Assembly: GCA_021397835.1 (NCBI GenBank)
Contig: JAJFZO010000034.1
Location: 188,501 to 252,500 of the forward strand
Direction of reading: 5' to 3'
DNA: 64,000 nucleotides
Source of the DNA: Moringa oleifera
Taxonomy: Eukaryota; Streptophyta; Magnoliopsida; Brassicales; Moringaceae
Shown piece by piece: positions 35,216 to 47,400 of this stretch (position 1 is the stretch's first letter; every line of letters begins with the position of its first letter). Under the pieces are notes generated by a model. That model was not told the origin of the DNA. It did not search any database and saw only the letters and a list, made by a program, of their open reading frames with translations. Position numbers and translations under genes: made by a program.

Positions 35216-36197
35216 ATCCTCGACATGTGTAAATTCTTCCCTAGCGTCTCTAAAAGCTATGCCTCTAGCCATTGCTTTCAGCTTCTGGTGCTTCTCAGTT
35301 GTTCTCTGTACAGTCTGAATTATTTATTAAAGTTGGGGCAGAATCAGCTGGTTATAAGCATAAGTTGAAGTGTAGCTTGTGTTTTCAGTTGTAAACCAAT
35401 AATCACTTAAAGAAAGATCAAAGGAGTAATTTTCTCTACTTGCAGCTTCTCACTTGCTTTGCTCTCTCCCTCTCTCTCTCTCTCTCTCTCTTTCTCTGGT
35501 TTCTTTAGAGGAATGTCGACTCTTTTGTCATGAAAGGAAGAGTTGCCTTAAACATTCAAGCTTAATCTTGTTCTGCACTCTCTTCAAAACTTTTGGCAGG
35601 TTAATCCTTTTGAGACCGGCACCATCATTAATCTAAATCCTCAATGGTGAGGTAACCCTTTAGTGGTTGATGATCAATAAGCCTTTTATTGATTAACCAG
35701 TATAACAGCCATGGTCCACCAGTAGGTTGGTGCGGTCCAAACGGGGGTGCACTTGCGAAATTGGTGCTGAACTTCAGGGAAGGAAAAGTTGGTTTGTTGA
35801 AGACTTGAAACAAGAGTAAATTCTAATGTAACTCCAATGATAAAAGGCGAAGCAAAATCATATGCCACTTCATCATGAATCTTTGAATGCACTGGTGGGG
35901 TGCCATTCCCTTCTTTTCATATTCAGAAACAAACAGGAGAAAAGCCAGTTGCTTCCATTTTATTAATTTTTGTTGCCCATCTCAGAATTCCCACTGTCTT
36001 CTTATGCTTGAATTTTGGATGTTTTGATGTCCCTACCATTTCTTTAGTGAAGGAAATGATATGAGCCTCTAAGATGCAACTATGTCTTTATCCCAGCCGT
36101 TGATACAAGGATTAGAGAAAAGGCAAACTCAGATTTGGTAGTATATATATCTGAAACATGGGTTAGGAAGATTTTTGTAATGATCTACTGAAACAGA
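35216..36197. other. Intergenic: 3' flank of the VTT gene
   Basis: About 35216-35420 is probable 3'UTR. A CT array lies at 35470-35491. A TATA-like run at about 36140-36149 (gtatatatat) precedes the next gene. No domain-bearing frame. Confidence 0.5.
35470..35491. repeat. (CT)n microsatellite
   Basis: About eleven perfect TC units downstream of the VTT gene. Confidence 0.88.
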
Positions 36198-36701
36198 ATG
36201 CATGTGGCTTCAAAGTCCAAGGTGACCAAACATTTTGAGTCACTGAGGGGAAAAATGCCAGCATTTGGCATTTTTCCCTTGGGTGGATGCTTTGATGGAT
36301 GCCGTGATCATACTGAGGCTTCAGGATTTGGCACCAGGATCTGGAACCTGAGTGACAGGCCGGTGGAGCTGCAGATAAGGATAGGATCAATACTGAAGAA
36401 GGTGCACACGTTGAAGCCAGGGCTTTCAAAAAGATTGAAGTGCAAGAGCATATACAAGGCTTATATGACTAACGGGAGTGGCACTCCTGGTGGTGGTATG
36501 AAGAACTTGCTATATTACTATGACGGGACCTATCGCCCTTACATTTGGGTACACGATGCCGGTGGTGATTCCTCAAGAATGGTTAAGCAGCAATATATAA
36601 GCCTGGAGGACTTGAGGGACTACTCCGAGATCAGGATATTCAGGGATCGTCAGAGAGGCTGCATCGCTGTTCGCAAGAAAGCTAGGCCAGATTTTTGCTG
36701 A
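36198..36701 (+). CDS. Uncharacterised plant protein, single exon
   Basis: A 167-residue frame with an in-frame stop (TGA) three codons before the ATG. A second start at residue 20 (36255, MPAFGIFPLGGCFDG) may be the real one and would give 148 residues. I do not recognise a named family. The sequence is not low-complexity: GGCFDGCRDH, GTRIWNLSDRPVELQIR, a Lys-rich stretch (KRLKCKSIYKAY), YYYDGTYRPYIWVHDAGG and a basic C-terminus (RKKARPDFC). It has no signal peptide or transmembrane segment and looks like a soluble, beta-rich basic protein. The frame is open throughout with ordinary codon use, and I believe similar proteins occur in other plants, but cannot search. It sits between the VTT and RING genes on the same strand. 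Confidence 0.75.
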   Translation: MHVASKSKVTKHFESLRGKMPAFGIFPLGGCFDGCRDHTEASGFGTRIWNLSDRPVELQIRIGSILKKVHTLKPGLSKRLKCKSIYKAYMTNGSGTPGGGMKNLLYYYDGTYRPYIWVHDAGGDSSRMVKQQYISLEDLRDYSEIRIFRDRQRGCIAVRKKARPDFC

Positions 36702-38493
36702 ATGCTAACTCTCTTACATGCCTAAGTTCTGTATGTCATGTGTGGATTATGGGATTAACTTTTGTTTGCAGACCATTGTTGTTCTTCTTCCTCTTGATTT
36801 TTTTTGTTGGTTTCCATGAGATATCTGAAGCTTTCAGATGCTCTGCTGTCACATTACAAGACAATGTACCAAAAGTACTATTACAGAACGGAATCAGTAA
36901 TAGATATTTGATCTGGTTTGTCACTCTTATTCCCAGTGCTTTTCTGTCTATATCTGTAATCTGCATTAACGCTTTGAGAAGATGAAGTAAGCAGAAAATG
37001 CAACAAAGGCACTTGCAGAGCTGACCGAGAATTCATCCATCACAAATTCCTGGTTTTTTCTATTGAAGTTACCCTCTGATACACTGCATTGCATTTGCTG
37101 GCAGAAAACCAAATACTCTTGGTGGGTTGTAATCTTAACTTTTGTTGGAGATAATTGTATCTGGTCACAGTGATCAGTGAGAATCTATCACAATGAAACA
37201 ATACAAGAAGCAGACCAAAACTTTTCAATGGTTTGGCGGGTGCCCTTGAGATGCTTCGCATCCCCACTGCTTTGTTCTTTCTTTTATTCAAAGAAAAACT
37301 ATATATTCTGTCTTCCATTTGTCTATATAATAATAAGTTCATATCATGAGTATAGTTGTTTGGAAGGGAAGAAAAAACAGATTTTGGGAGTGATGACAGG
37401 CAAATCTTGCGCTCCTGAATGAATAATAACAAAGGATTAATTAGAAGTTGGGGTGATGATGGTATTGCTTGGCCATTCCCATCTGGACGCGTTTGTCTAA
37501 GAATTATGTTAAATTACTTAAAATCTCAATAACAGTGACATTGGTTTTGGTATGATTTATTGGATTTTTGAAAAGAGATGGAGTATAATAGATAAAAAAA
37601 AGATAAAATTTTTGAAGTTTGAAATTGACTGAAATTGCTTTCAATGATTTGCAAAGCTTGTTTTGTTATATTAATAAAAATCTTATTTACAGAAAAAATT
37701 GAATCATCAAAATTTAAAATTATACATATCTTATAATTTGAATTTAAAATTCTAAAGATTGTTTCTATCTAATTTTAAATTAAAAAATTATTTTTATTTA
37801 AATTTTAAATTTTTTAATAAAATAAAAAAATAAGTCTTTACTAAAGATATGCAACAAGTAAAATATTTTTGCTGACAAGTGATTAAGTATCTGTAATGAA
37901 AACCCAGAAGACCAGAGTCCTCAAGTTGTTCAAAACTAGAACACCCAAGCATGTAACTTTTAGAATTTCATTTTCAGTCCAAAACTAGAGAACCCACATC
38001 TTTCTCAGTATAAAATATCTCATAATAACAGAAGATGCTGCCACTCCGATTAAATCTCTGATTCACAAAGTGCATTCTTTTCATGGATCTAAACTTCTGG
38101 CCTTCAAGAAAAATGTGTGAAGTGAAATACATGAGCATGATTTTCTGAAATTTGATTGATGGAGAACAAAATCCAGGTAAAGATCAATTGCCAGTCTAGT
38201 GAAAGGTGTCGCATTTCCGATTCAATTATTCAAAGTTTGTACTATTCTCATTCTTTTTCATATAGAAGTATAATTTGTGTGGGAGCCAACTGCCAACGCA
38301 TTCATACAGTTAAACTAGAGAGAGAAAAAGTCAAAAGAGGTACTCTTGACTCTTTTGTTCAACACGCAATAGAGTTGCTTCAAATCAACTCAACACCCTC
38401 AACTTTCCCCTTGTTCTGCTTCTGCCTTTAACTTTCTCTTCTTCCTTCGACTTTTGTGTTTCTTTCTCTCTCCATCTCTGTCTCCCAAAAATC
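36702..38493. other. Intergenic between the uncharacterised gene and the LUL3-like gene
   Basis: Contains the 3' flank of the single-exon gene, a stretch of AT-rich DNA (37560-37870), and the promoter and pyrimidine-rich 5'UTR of the RING gene (38390-38493). Short frames at 36695-37432 and 38156-38431 show no domain. Confidence 0.5.
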
Positions 38494-41400
38494 ATGGGAA
38501 TTTCATTTAGCAATAGAAGAAGAAACCACCATTACCCACAAAACCCACCTTTATACTACTACTCCCATGAACCACCCTCACTTCCTCCTCCTCCCCCTCC
38601 TCCCCCACAGAACTACCTATACCCGACAAATTCTCCTTATCCTCCACAGCAAAACTCATATCCACCCCCACCCCCTCCCCCTCCTCCTCCTCCTCCTCCT
38701 CCTCCTCCTCCTCCGTTTCACTCCCATTATACTGTGACTCCGTACAGTTCATGCAGTTATGCAAATCCCATGATTGGTCGCTTTAACTACCATTACCATC
38801 ATCATCCACACCCTTATTACGGCAATCAGGCCAATGGGTGGCCCCCAGTTAGGCCTCCGATGGTGGGGCCGCAACAATTGCCACCACCTTACGTGGAGCA
38901 CCAGAACGCGAAGAAAGTGAGAAATGATGTGAATGTGCACAAGGATACTTTGCGGCTCGAAGTCGATGAGCAGAACCCTGATCACCACCTGGTTTCTTTC
39001 GTGTTCGATGCCTTGTTTGATGGAAGGTAAGAGAATTGACACTTCGTTTGCTGGGTTTTATTTTCTGTTCTTGGTTAAATTGTTGTTTTTGTTGTATAAG
39101 TTTGTTATCTGTCTAATTTGGTCTTGTGAGTGTTGTGAATTCTCACTGATTTGGGTCATTTTGAATTTGATTTTAATGGAGGTTGTGTGGCCTGGTTGGG
39201 TAGATGATGGAACTTTAAAATAAATGAAATTTGCTTCTTGAATCCTAGAAAGGACATTGGAGCATAAATATCTAATTTGAAGGATGATGTAATTATTTGT
39301 GGACTAAGATGCGATGTCTACAGTTTTTTGAAATTAAAACATACTGAAAATATAACTGTCAGAGAAAGACATGGGAAGATGATCGATTCTGGCAAAAATA
39401 ACTATACAACTGAGTTTGAGGAATGGGAGAGAGCTAACATATTGAAGAAAGGATCTACAAAATTTATGCATGCCATTTTCAATTGTTAGTATTCTAATTT
39501 TTCAATTTTTAATGCTTAGCCAAAGTAATAGTTTTAGATAACTTATAGTTTCTATAGTGGATAGAGACAATGGCAGGGTGTTATGCTTATAATTCCTTTG
39601 TTGCATCATGGTGCAGCAAAAAAAATCTTGGAAGCCTGTAAAATTTGATTCGAGCACTACCCAGACCAGCGAATTGATTAAAACTCCTTGTAAAGTTTTC
39701 TGTTGGCCAAATAATGGTTAGTGTTATTAGCTTATCACAAGTTAGAATGTGAAGAAGGTATCTCGGCTCCTGCATATCTTGAATCTAGGTTTGGGGCATG
39801 ACCTGAACTACTCATCAGTGGAACAGCTCAGATCTTTAAGTTGGACTCCAAGCATTAGGTTGTTTTTTCTTGGTTTTGACTAGTTGATCTACAGCTTAGG
39901 TCTGTGATTGACAATATGAAGCTCATTAGCAGTGAAAAATGAATTAAAATTGAGCTAAAGCCTCTTGCTTTCAAGTACTTTCTCTATCCATTACATAGGT
40001 GTACTTCACTTGCATAACCATTGAGGATTTCATAGTAGATCTGCTCAGGTTTCTGGTGATTCAATTTGAAAAGGGAGGTTAAGAAGGAGCTAATGTTGCA
40101 ATTTAACCCCTCTTTCATTTGGTTTGGCATCATCAAGGTAGCAGCATGCAGTGTTCAAAGGGACATAAAGTACAAGGATACCATCCACTACATGTAGCGA
40201 TATGGTAAAGCTTAAATATTGCTAAGTGTCATCTCTTCACTAATTGTCTTGGTTGTAGCTAGACAAGTGCACCACCCACGTTGTTTTTGTTGGGAATTTG
40301 ACTACCAAATCCCTAGTTGATGGATTAAATATCAAATCCCTAAAACCCGAAAGCAATAATAGTCAATGCAAGAAGAAATTAAACAATCAGAAGAATATAA
40401 GATTTATTGTGGATCACACTCAATTGAGAGTTACATTTACTTTGCAGCCACTGTAAAAAACCTTTTCAGTATGAAAATAGATTACAAGAGAGATAATTGT
40501 TTTTTTTAGCCCTCCCCTTATTATAATAAAGCTTAGGACTCTCATCCACTCTTTTTTTATTTTTACATGGGTGGTAAGAATCCCTTTTTTATATAATAAA
40601 GCTCAAAATTAGCAATGTATGTGTGAAAAACTCAAAATACCCTTATATGTAAATTTGTCTCCATACATGCTCAACAATCTCCCGCTCGGAGGCTAATCCA
40701 TTATCTCAATTGTTTTCTCCATCTGCAATGGCTAGGATTCCTCAATCAGCAGTTGAGAAGTCCCATTGAAATTATACACAACTTCAGTTTCTCGATTTTC
40801 GCAACCTTAGTCAACATATCAGTTAGAATCTGACTTCTTTGTATCTTTTTAAGTAATAAGATACCATCTTTCAAAGCTAATCTTATGAAGTGATACCTGA
40901 CTTGTATATGCTTTGTTCTAGCATCATACACAGAATTTTTTGCCAAATAAATGGCACTCTGGCTATCATAATGCAACATACTTTTTTCAAACTTGTGCCC
41001 TAATTCATTCAAGAAAGACAATAACCATATCATCTCGTTACTTGTTTCTGTAAGAGCAACTTATTTAGCCTTGTGGTAGAAAGTGCAATTATCTTTTGTA
41101 GTTTAGACATCCAACTGATTGCAGTACCATCCAATATGTAAACATATCTTGTAGTAGTTTTTTTACTATTTATATCACCAGCCATCAACATAACCATACA
41201 AACTCAAATTTGTTTTTTTGAAATACAGAGCTGAGTCAAAAGTACCTTTCAAATACTTGAAAATTCATTTAACTACTTCCTAATATTGTTTTCCTGGATA
41301 TGCTCATGTATTTGCTAACAACTCTTATTGCATGTGCTGTGTATGGTATTATACATACTCTGGCATACACTAAACTCCCAATAGCGGAAGCATAAGACAC

Positions 41401-44400
41401 TTGATCTATATATCAATCTCATCATCAGTTGAAGAAGACTAACTTTTGGATAGTCTGAAGTGACTAGCCAAAGGTGTGCTCACTGGTTTGGCACCATTCA
41501 TTCTGAATTTAGCAAGCACCTTGTTGATGTATTTTTTCTGATATAGCTTGTGAATCTTTTTTTTTTTTTGCGGTAATTCCCATTGCAAGGATTTGTTTAG
41601 CAGAACCCAAATCTTTCATAGCAAACTTTTTTGGAAGCTTACCTTTTAATTTCTCTATCTCATACAAATAAGCTCCAACAATTAACATATCATCAATATA
41701 TAATAATACAATATAAGAGTGATCATATCTCTTGGCATAACAACAATAGTCTACTTGGCACCTTAAGAAACTATTGTCACTCATAAAATTGTTAAACTTC
41801 TTATACCACTCACTGTCTAGGAGCTTGTTTTAACTGATACAAACTTTTTACAAGTTTGCACTTTATTTTTTTCTTACCTTTGACTTCAGATCCATGTGGC
41901 TGATGCATATAAATTTCTTCCTCCAAATTACCATGAAGCAAAGCAATTTTTACATTCATTTGCTTCAGATGTGAATCTTCATGAGCCACTAACCCAAGCA
42001 CAGTTTTGATTGTGGTCAACTTAATCATTGGAGAGAAAATCTTTATGTCATTAATACCTTACTTTTGTTGAAAGCCTTTAACTACTAACCTTGCTTTATA
42101 CCGCTTGCGACCATCATGTTCTTTTATTTAGTAAACCCATTTATTTTGCAAGGCCTTCTTTCCTTGTGGTAGTTTTGTCAATTCTCATGTTTGATTACTC
42201 ATTAAGAAATTCATCTGATCTTTCATGGTTAACTCTCACTTGATCGATTCATCAACCTGCAAAACTTCATCAAAGTTCTTTGGTTCACCCCTATTAGTAA
42301 ACAAGATGTAGTTTAGAGATGGTGAAAATCTCTATAGTGGTCTCACAATCTTGAAAGATCTTCTCACTTCTGTCACAAGAGTAGTTGGATTTGCCTCTAA
42401 GGTCATACTTTCTTAATTTTTCTGAGTAATATCATTTTCAACTTCCTGAGTATTATGTTACAACTGATTTAATAAAAGATCTCTCAAGTGGATTACTTCA
42501 GGTCTTTTTACTTCAAAATTTGTTATTTTTGAACTCTTGCCCAAATTATCCTTGTATAGAATTTGCTCGTTAAAGATTACATCCCTGTTTTTAATGATCT
42601 TCATGTTTTGGGTATTCTAGAAACGATAACCAAACTGATCGTATTGATCCCATTATTAGCACAAAACTAAATATTCTTAAAAAATACAAGTTTACTTTTT
42701 TACCATTTCAAACTTTCTCAAGTATCTTGTAATCTAAAGGAACTGAATGACCCTTATTGATCAGATAGGCTGCAATGTTAATTGCATCTGCTTAAAATGC
42801 TTTGGGCAACTCTGCATGAATTCTCATTCTCCTTACATATTTGTTCAATGTCCTGTTCATTCTTTTTGCAAAACCATTCTGTTAAGGTATCCTTGGAATA
42901 GTTTTCTCTATCTTGATCCCATTATTAGCACAAAACTATTTGAAATCTCCATCATTGTATTTTTTACCATTATCAAATCTCAAACACTTAATCTTAAGAT
43001 TGGTTTTATTCTCAATCATAGCTTTCCATTTCCTGGAAGTATCAAACACATCAGATTTATTTTTAAGAAAGTAAATCCATATCTTTTTGGTTGAGTCGTC
43101 AATAAATATCATGTGGTAGCTAGATCTCCTAAGAGATTTTACAGTTGAAGGCTCTCATACATCTGTATGAATTAACTCCAGTTTTTCTTACTTGAACTGC
43201 TTTCCTGCTTTGGAGAAGCTGGCATTTTCTGTTTGTCAAGGATGCAGCTTTCACACAATCTATGCTTTATGGATTTCAAATTTTGAAAATTACCATTTAT
43301 CACTTTGACCTTCATTACCTTTTCACTCATATGCACAAGTTTGCAATGCCATAAATCAGAATTTATACTAATGTCAACAACAGTCACTATATCCTTGCAA
43401 CTTAAAGTCATATAAAAGGTTTCAGTTTTGCTTCATTTAGCAACAATCATGGCATATTTGATAACTTTTTAAGTATTATCATTGAAAATCACCTTGTACT
43501 CTTCATTATCAAGTTGTTCGACAAAAATTAGATTTTTCATCAATTTTGACACATATCTCACTTTTTGAATCTTCCATATGAACCAATTAGCATCTTCAAT
43601 TTAACATCACCTATACCAAAAATATCCAAAAGTTCTCCATCAGCAAGATAAACCTTCCGAAAATTACCAGTTACATAATTCTCTATTATTTTGTTATGTG
43701 TAGTGATATAAAAAGACGAGTTTAAAAACCCAAAACTCAAAATTAAAACTCAAAAGAATTATTAATAGTCAAAAGTAATGCATCATTTACCTCGTTGTAG
43801 TATCATCTTTATTCTTACTTTTTTTCTTCGGTGATCAACAATCTTTCTTTATATGGCCTTATTTTTTCACAGTTCCAGCATTCTAGATTTTTTTCAGATC
43901 TAAATTTGCTTCTTCCATTCCTTGACTTAGATTTGCCCTTATTGCAATTAGATTTTATGTCACTTCTTCTCATATTTTCAGCATTTATGGCAGAATTTGA
44001 AACTGATGTTTCACTCGAATCGATTTTTCGAATCTTATTTGCAACAATTCAATCATGAACATCATTGAAGGCCAGTTTTAAGCTCCCAACTGAATTACTA
44101 ATCGCTGAACTCATGAGCTCTCAATTGTTTAGCAGTGATGCCAAAAGTATTAGGGCACGTACCTCATCATCAAAGTCAATCTCTACAAAAGATAATTGAT
44201 TGACAATAGTATTAAACTCATTAAGATGAGTTGCAACAGAATTATTTTCACCCATTTTCAAGTAAATTGCTTCTTCATGAGAAAAATCTTGTTGTTTGCT
44301 AATGATTTTTCATACATGTCAGATAACACCTTCATCAAAGTCGCAGTTGTTTTCTCCTTCGCCACATTGTGAGCAACTTTCTTTGATAGCGTCAGCTGAA

Positions 44401-47400
44401 TAACCCCCAAGATCTGTCTATGAAGGAAATTCTAATCACTTCCTGAAATCTTTTTAGGCTTTTGACCCAAAAGTGATTTTTGCAGCTTTTTTCCATACTG
44501 ATAATGCTCGATTTGCATTTTTCAAAAGGTATAATCTATACCATCAAATTTGATGATCCCATATGATGAGTTTTCTGCAGTACCCTTGTTTTCAATCTCA
44601 AAATCCGGAGCTCTGATAGCAGTTGTTGGGAATTTGACTACCAAATCTCTAATTGATGGATTAAATATCAAATCCCTAAAACCCAGAAATAATAAGAATC
44701 AATACAAGAAGAAATTAAACAATCACAAGAACAAAAGATTTATTGCGGTTCACCATCAATTGGGAGTTACATCCACTTTGCAGCCACTATAGAAAACTTT
44801 TTCACTATAAAAATAACTTACACGAGAGATAATTGTTTTTTTCTAGCCCTCTCTTTATTATAATGAAGTCTGGGACTCTCACCTATTGCTTCTGTATGTT
44901 TACATGGGCAAAAATCTGCCCTATATATAATAAAGCCCAAAGCTAACAAGACGTGTGAAAACTTCAAAATATCCTTCTATATAAATTTGTCTCCACACAT
45001 ACTCAATAGTTCTATCCCTTCACATGGAGTGGGGCACGATCTAAAGATTTGATTAGTTTCAGTTCTAATGTGTAGCTAGATATAAAGGATCTTAGGTGCC
45101 ATCATGTTGCTTGCAAAGCTAATGGCATGCTTGCAAAGCTAATGGCATGAGGTTTGTTTTGACTTTTCTGCCTGATTTTGCTGTAGATGAAAATAACATT
45201 TTCTTTTTAAGGAGAACAAAATGTGTAGTTATTATTTAAAGAGCACCAAAGGGCGCATCCCAGTAACATTTTAGTTAGTTGTAGGAGTTAGTAGTTCTAT
45301 GAACTCTACTAAATCTTCCTTGTTTGCAAAATAAATCTCCGAAACCCATAATTTTAATACATTGACCCATGAGTCTTTCACTATTGCTATTGGTATTTCA
45401 AAATCGTCAAATGCCTTTCTGTTTCTTTCTTTCCATGTAACCCAAAATACCAACTATGGAATCATACACAGCAATTTTTTCCTCTCTTTTCCAGCTCCTT
45501 GTCCACTCCACGCCATCAGTTCTCCCCTCAAGTCCCTGCTCTAACCCAGAACAGTCCCAACAGCTTTAATACCCTCTCCCACGGTTGGCTGTCCAATTGG
45601 AGCTTAGCAGTAAGTAATTGACTGTCCCCTCTTTCTCAGGTTGTTTATAGTCAAATTCTTTCCTAGCACAGCCTCCCATGTGAAAAAAGCCACTTCATGA
45701 GGCACCCTTGCTTTCCAGATTTGCTTCCAAGTGAATTGCATCCTTACTTCACCACTGTTAAGGGCTTTGCAGTGTGAATTTACTGTGAATTGATTTCTGT
45801 CCCCTCTGCCCAGCTTCTGCACAGCTCTGTCCTCCGAATGGTTCTCTATTTTAATGCATTGCAGCCTGGCTGACTTTAAGTTTGACTTGTAACTATAGAC
45901 CCTCTTAATGATGGCTGACTTTTCTGCAGATGTTGACACAAGTCTTTTGATTTCGTCATTTGGTGGGAATAGATTTCCCCTTATTGACATAAATATCTGA
46001 GTTTCCTCATTTGGGGAAATACATTTCCCCAACCTCATTGCTCTGTCATCTTTGTTCCTGTTGGAGTTGGTTTGTTCTCTCGATAAGACATTTTTTATTA
46101 ACTTGTTTCAGAATCCTTAATTTCATGAGAACTATCAGCAAAGCTTTGGTACTTCGAAGGTCAACCATGTTGGCATTTTGGTGGGTTGGGGTATCAATAT
46201 TGTGCCTTACTTTTTCTGAGAATATAAATATATTTTGATCACCATTTTGGTATAGTTTTTGAGGGAAGTATTAAATTTCTTTTCATTTCTTTGCCGATGC
46301 ATGTGATGTTTTGCTTTGTGTTATGAGGGCTAGAGTAGCAACTTCTATGTTTTCACGTCTTTTTCAAAGTGTTGTTTTCATTTGAGATGGTATTTATGCA
46401 ATCTAATTTTACCTACAAATTTATCCTAGCTTCCAGTCCATGATGGCTGATGATAATTGCAGGGTTGTTAGTGTTAAACTTTTATATTGAAAATCTGTAG
46501 CTCAAGGCATTAGTGCATTGAATAATTTGGCATCCTTGAATTGTACATGTTATATGATATGTACCTAAACTATAATATATATTACATTTGTTCAACTTTA
46601 GTAAGTTGCAAATTCTAGATAGCTGTTCATACTTTTAACTCAAAGTGACACTACTTGATAATTTAGTTATTGTTTTTTAGTTTTTAATGGGTTTGAACTT
46701 TGGGTTAATGGATTTATCAGTTTTTTAGAGCTTGGTGGAATTACCAAGTTGACAAAAAGATGCTTGGTTGATCAAATTACATGTCATTTATGATTTTACT
46801 TACCTTGCAGCCATTATGCCTGTCTAGCAAAGTCTAGTTCCTGGCACAGACCTCTTTGACATGTTTGTTTCATTTTCTTTCTTTGTTTCTTTCTTCTTCC
46901 TCTGTGGCTTCTGGGGTTGGGAAATGGATTTTGTATTCATGGAACACTCTGATGTGCCCAAAGCTTTATTTTTAGTTCTCTAAAAAAGCTGAAACTTCTT
47001 ATAACGTTTTTTTCTTAATCAGAAAACTTCTAATAAGTTAATCATAATGTTAAAAGCTAATCTGAATGCATATGCTGCGTAAGATTGCATGAATATGGTG
47101 TTTACTTTAGCCAATGTCAAACCTTTTCTGGTCATGGAAATAGTTAAATCCTTGACATTAAGCTTGAATTCAGTAAAAACATCCTGAAGAATCTTACTAT
47201 TTGCCATTTGACTCTAAAACATGACTGCCATCGCATGAGAAATACTTCGGAGTTCACTTGGAATTGCTGGCAATTAGTTTTAAGAACAGATGATGTAAAA
47301 CATAATATAGATGAAGGCTACATTCTAATATGATTGATTAGTATTATTCTTATCATTTTGAATAAATATTGCAAGCATTCTGATGTATTTTGCATTTATT

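Larger units (their letters stand above)
40288..45008 (-). mobile_element. Decayed Ty1/copia LTR retrotransposon, antisense in LUL3 intron 1
   Basis: About 4.7 kb bounded by two LTRs. On the minus strand the order is 5' LTR, primer-binding site, gag, GAG-pre-integrase, integrase, reverse transcriptase, RNase H, polypurine tract, 3' LTR, which is copia order. Visible parts: a CWNC zinc-knuckle remnant near 43870-43885; a WHxxLVHMSEK plus CESC segment (43172-43411); reverse transcriptase with the YIDD box near 41690; and an RNase H end with LAKNS and [13 protein letters not shown] (40746-41033). The frame is broken into several pieces by stops and shifts, so the element is not autonomous. The flanks GTTTT (40283-40287) and GTTCT (45009-45013) fit a 5-base target duplication with one change. 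Confidence 0.92.

Noticed and set aside
38507..38764. Minus-strand Glu-rich frame
   Set aside because: Antisense of the CCT proline array in LUL3 exon 1.
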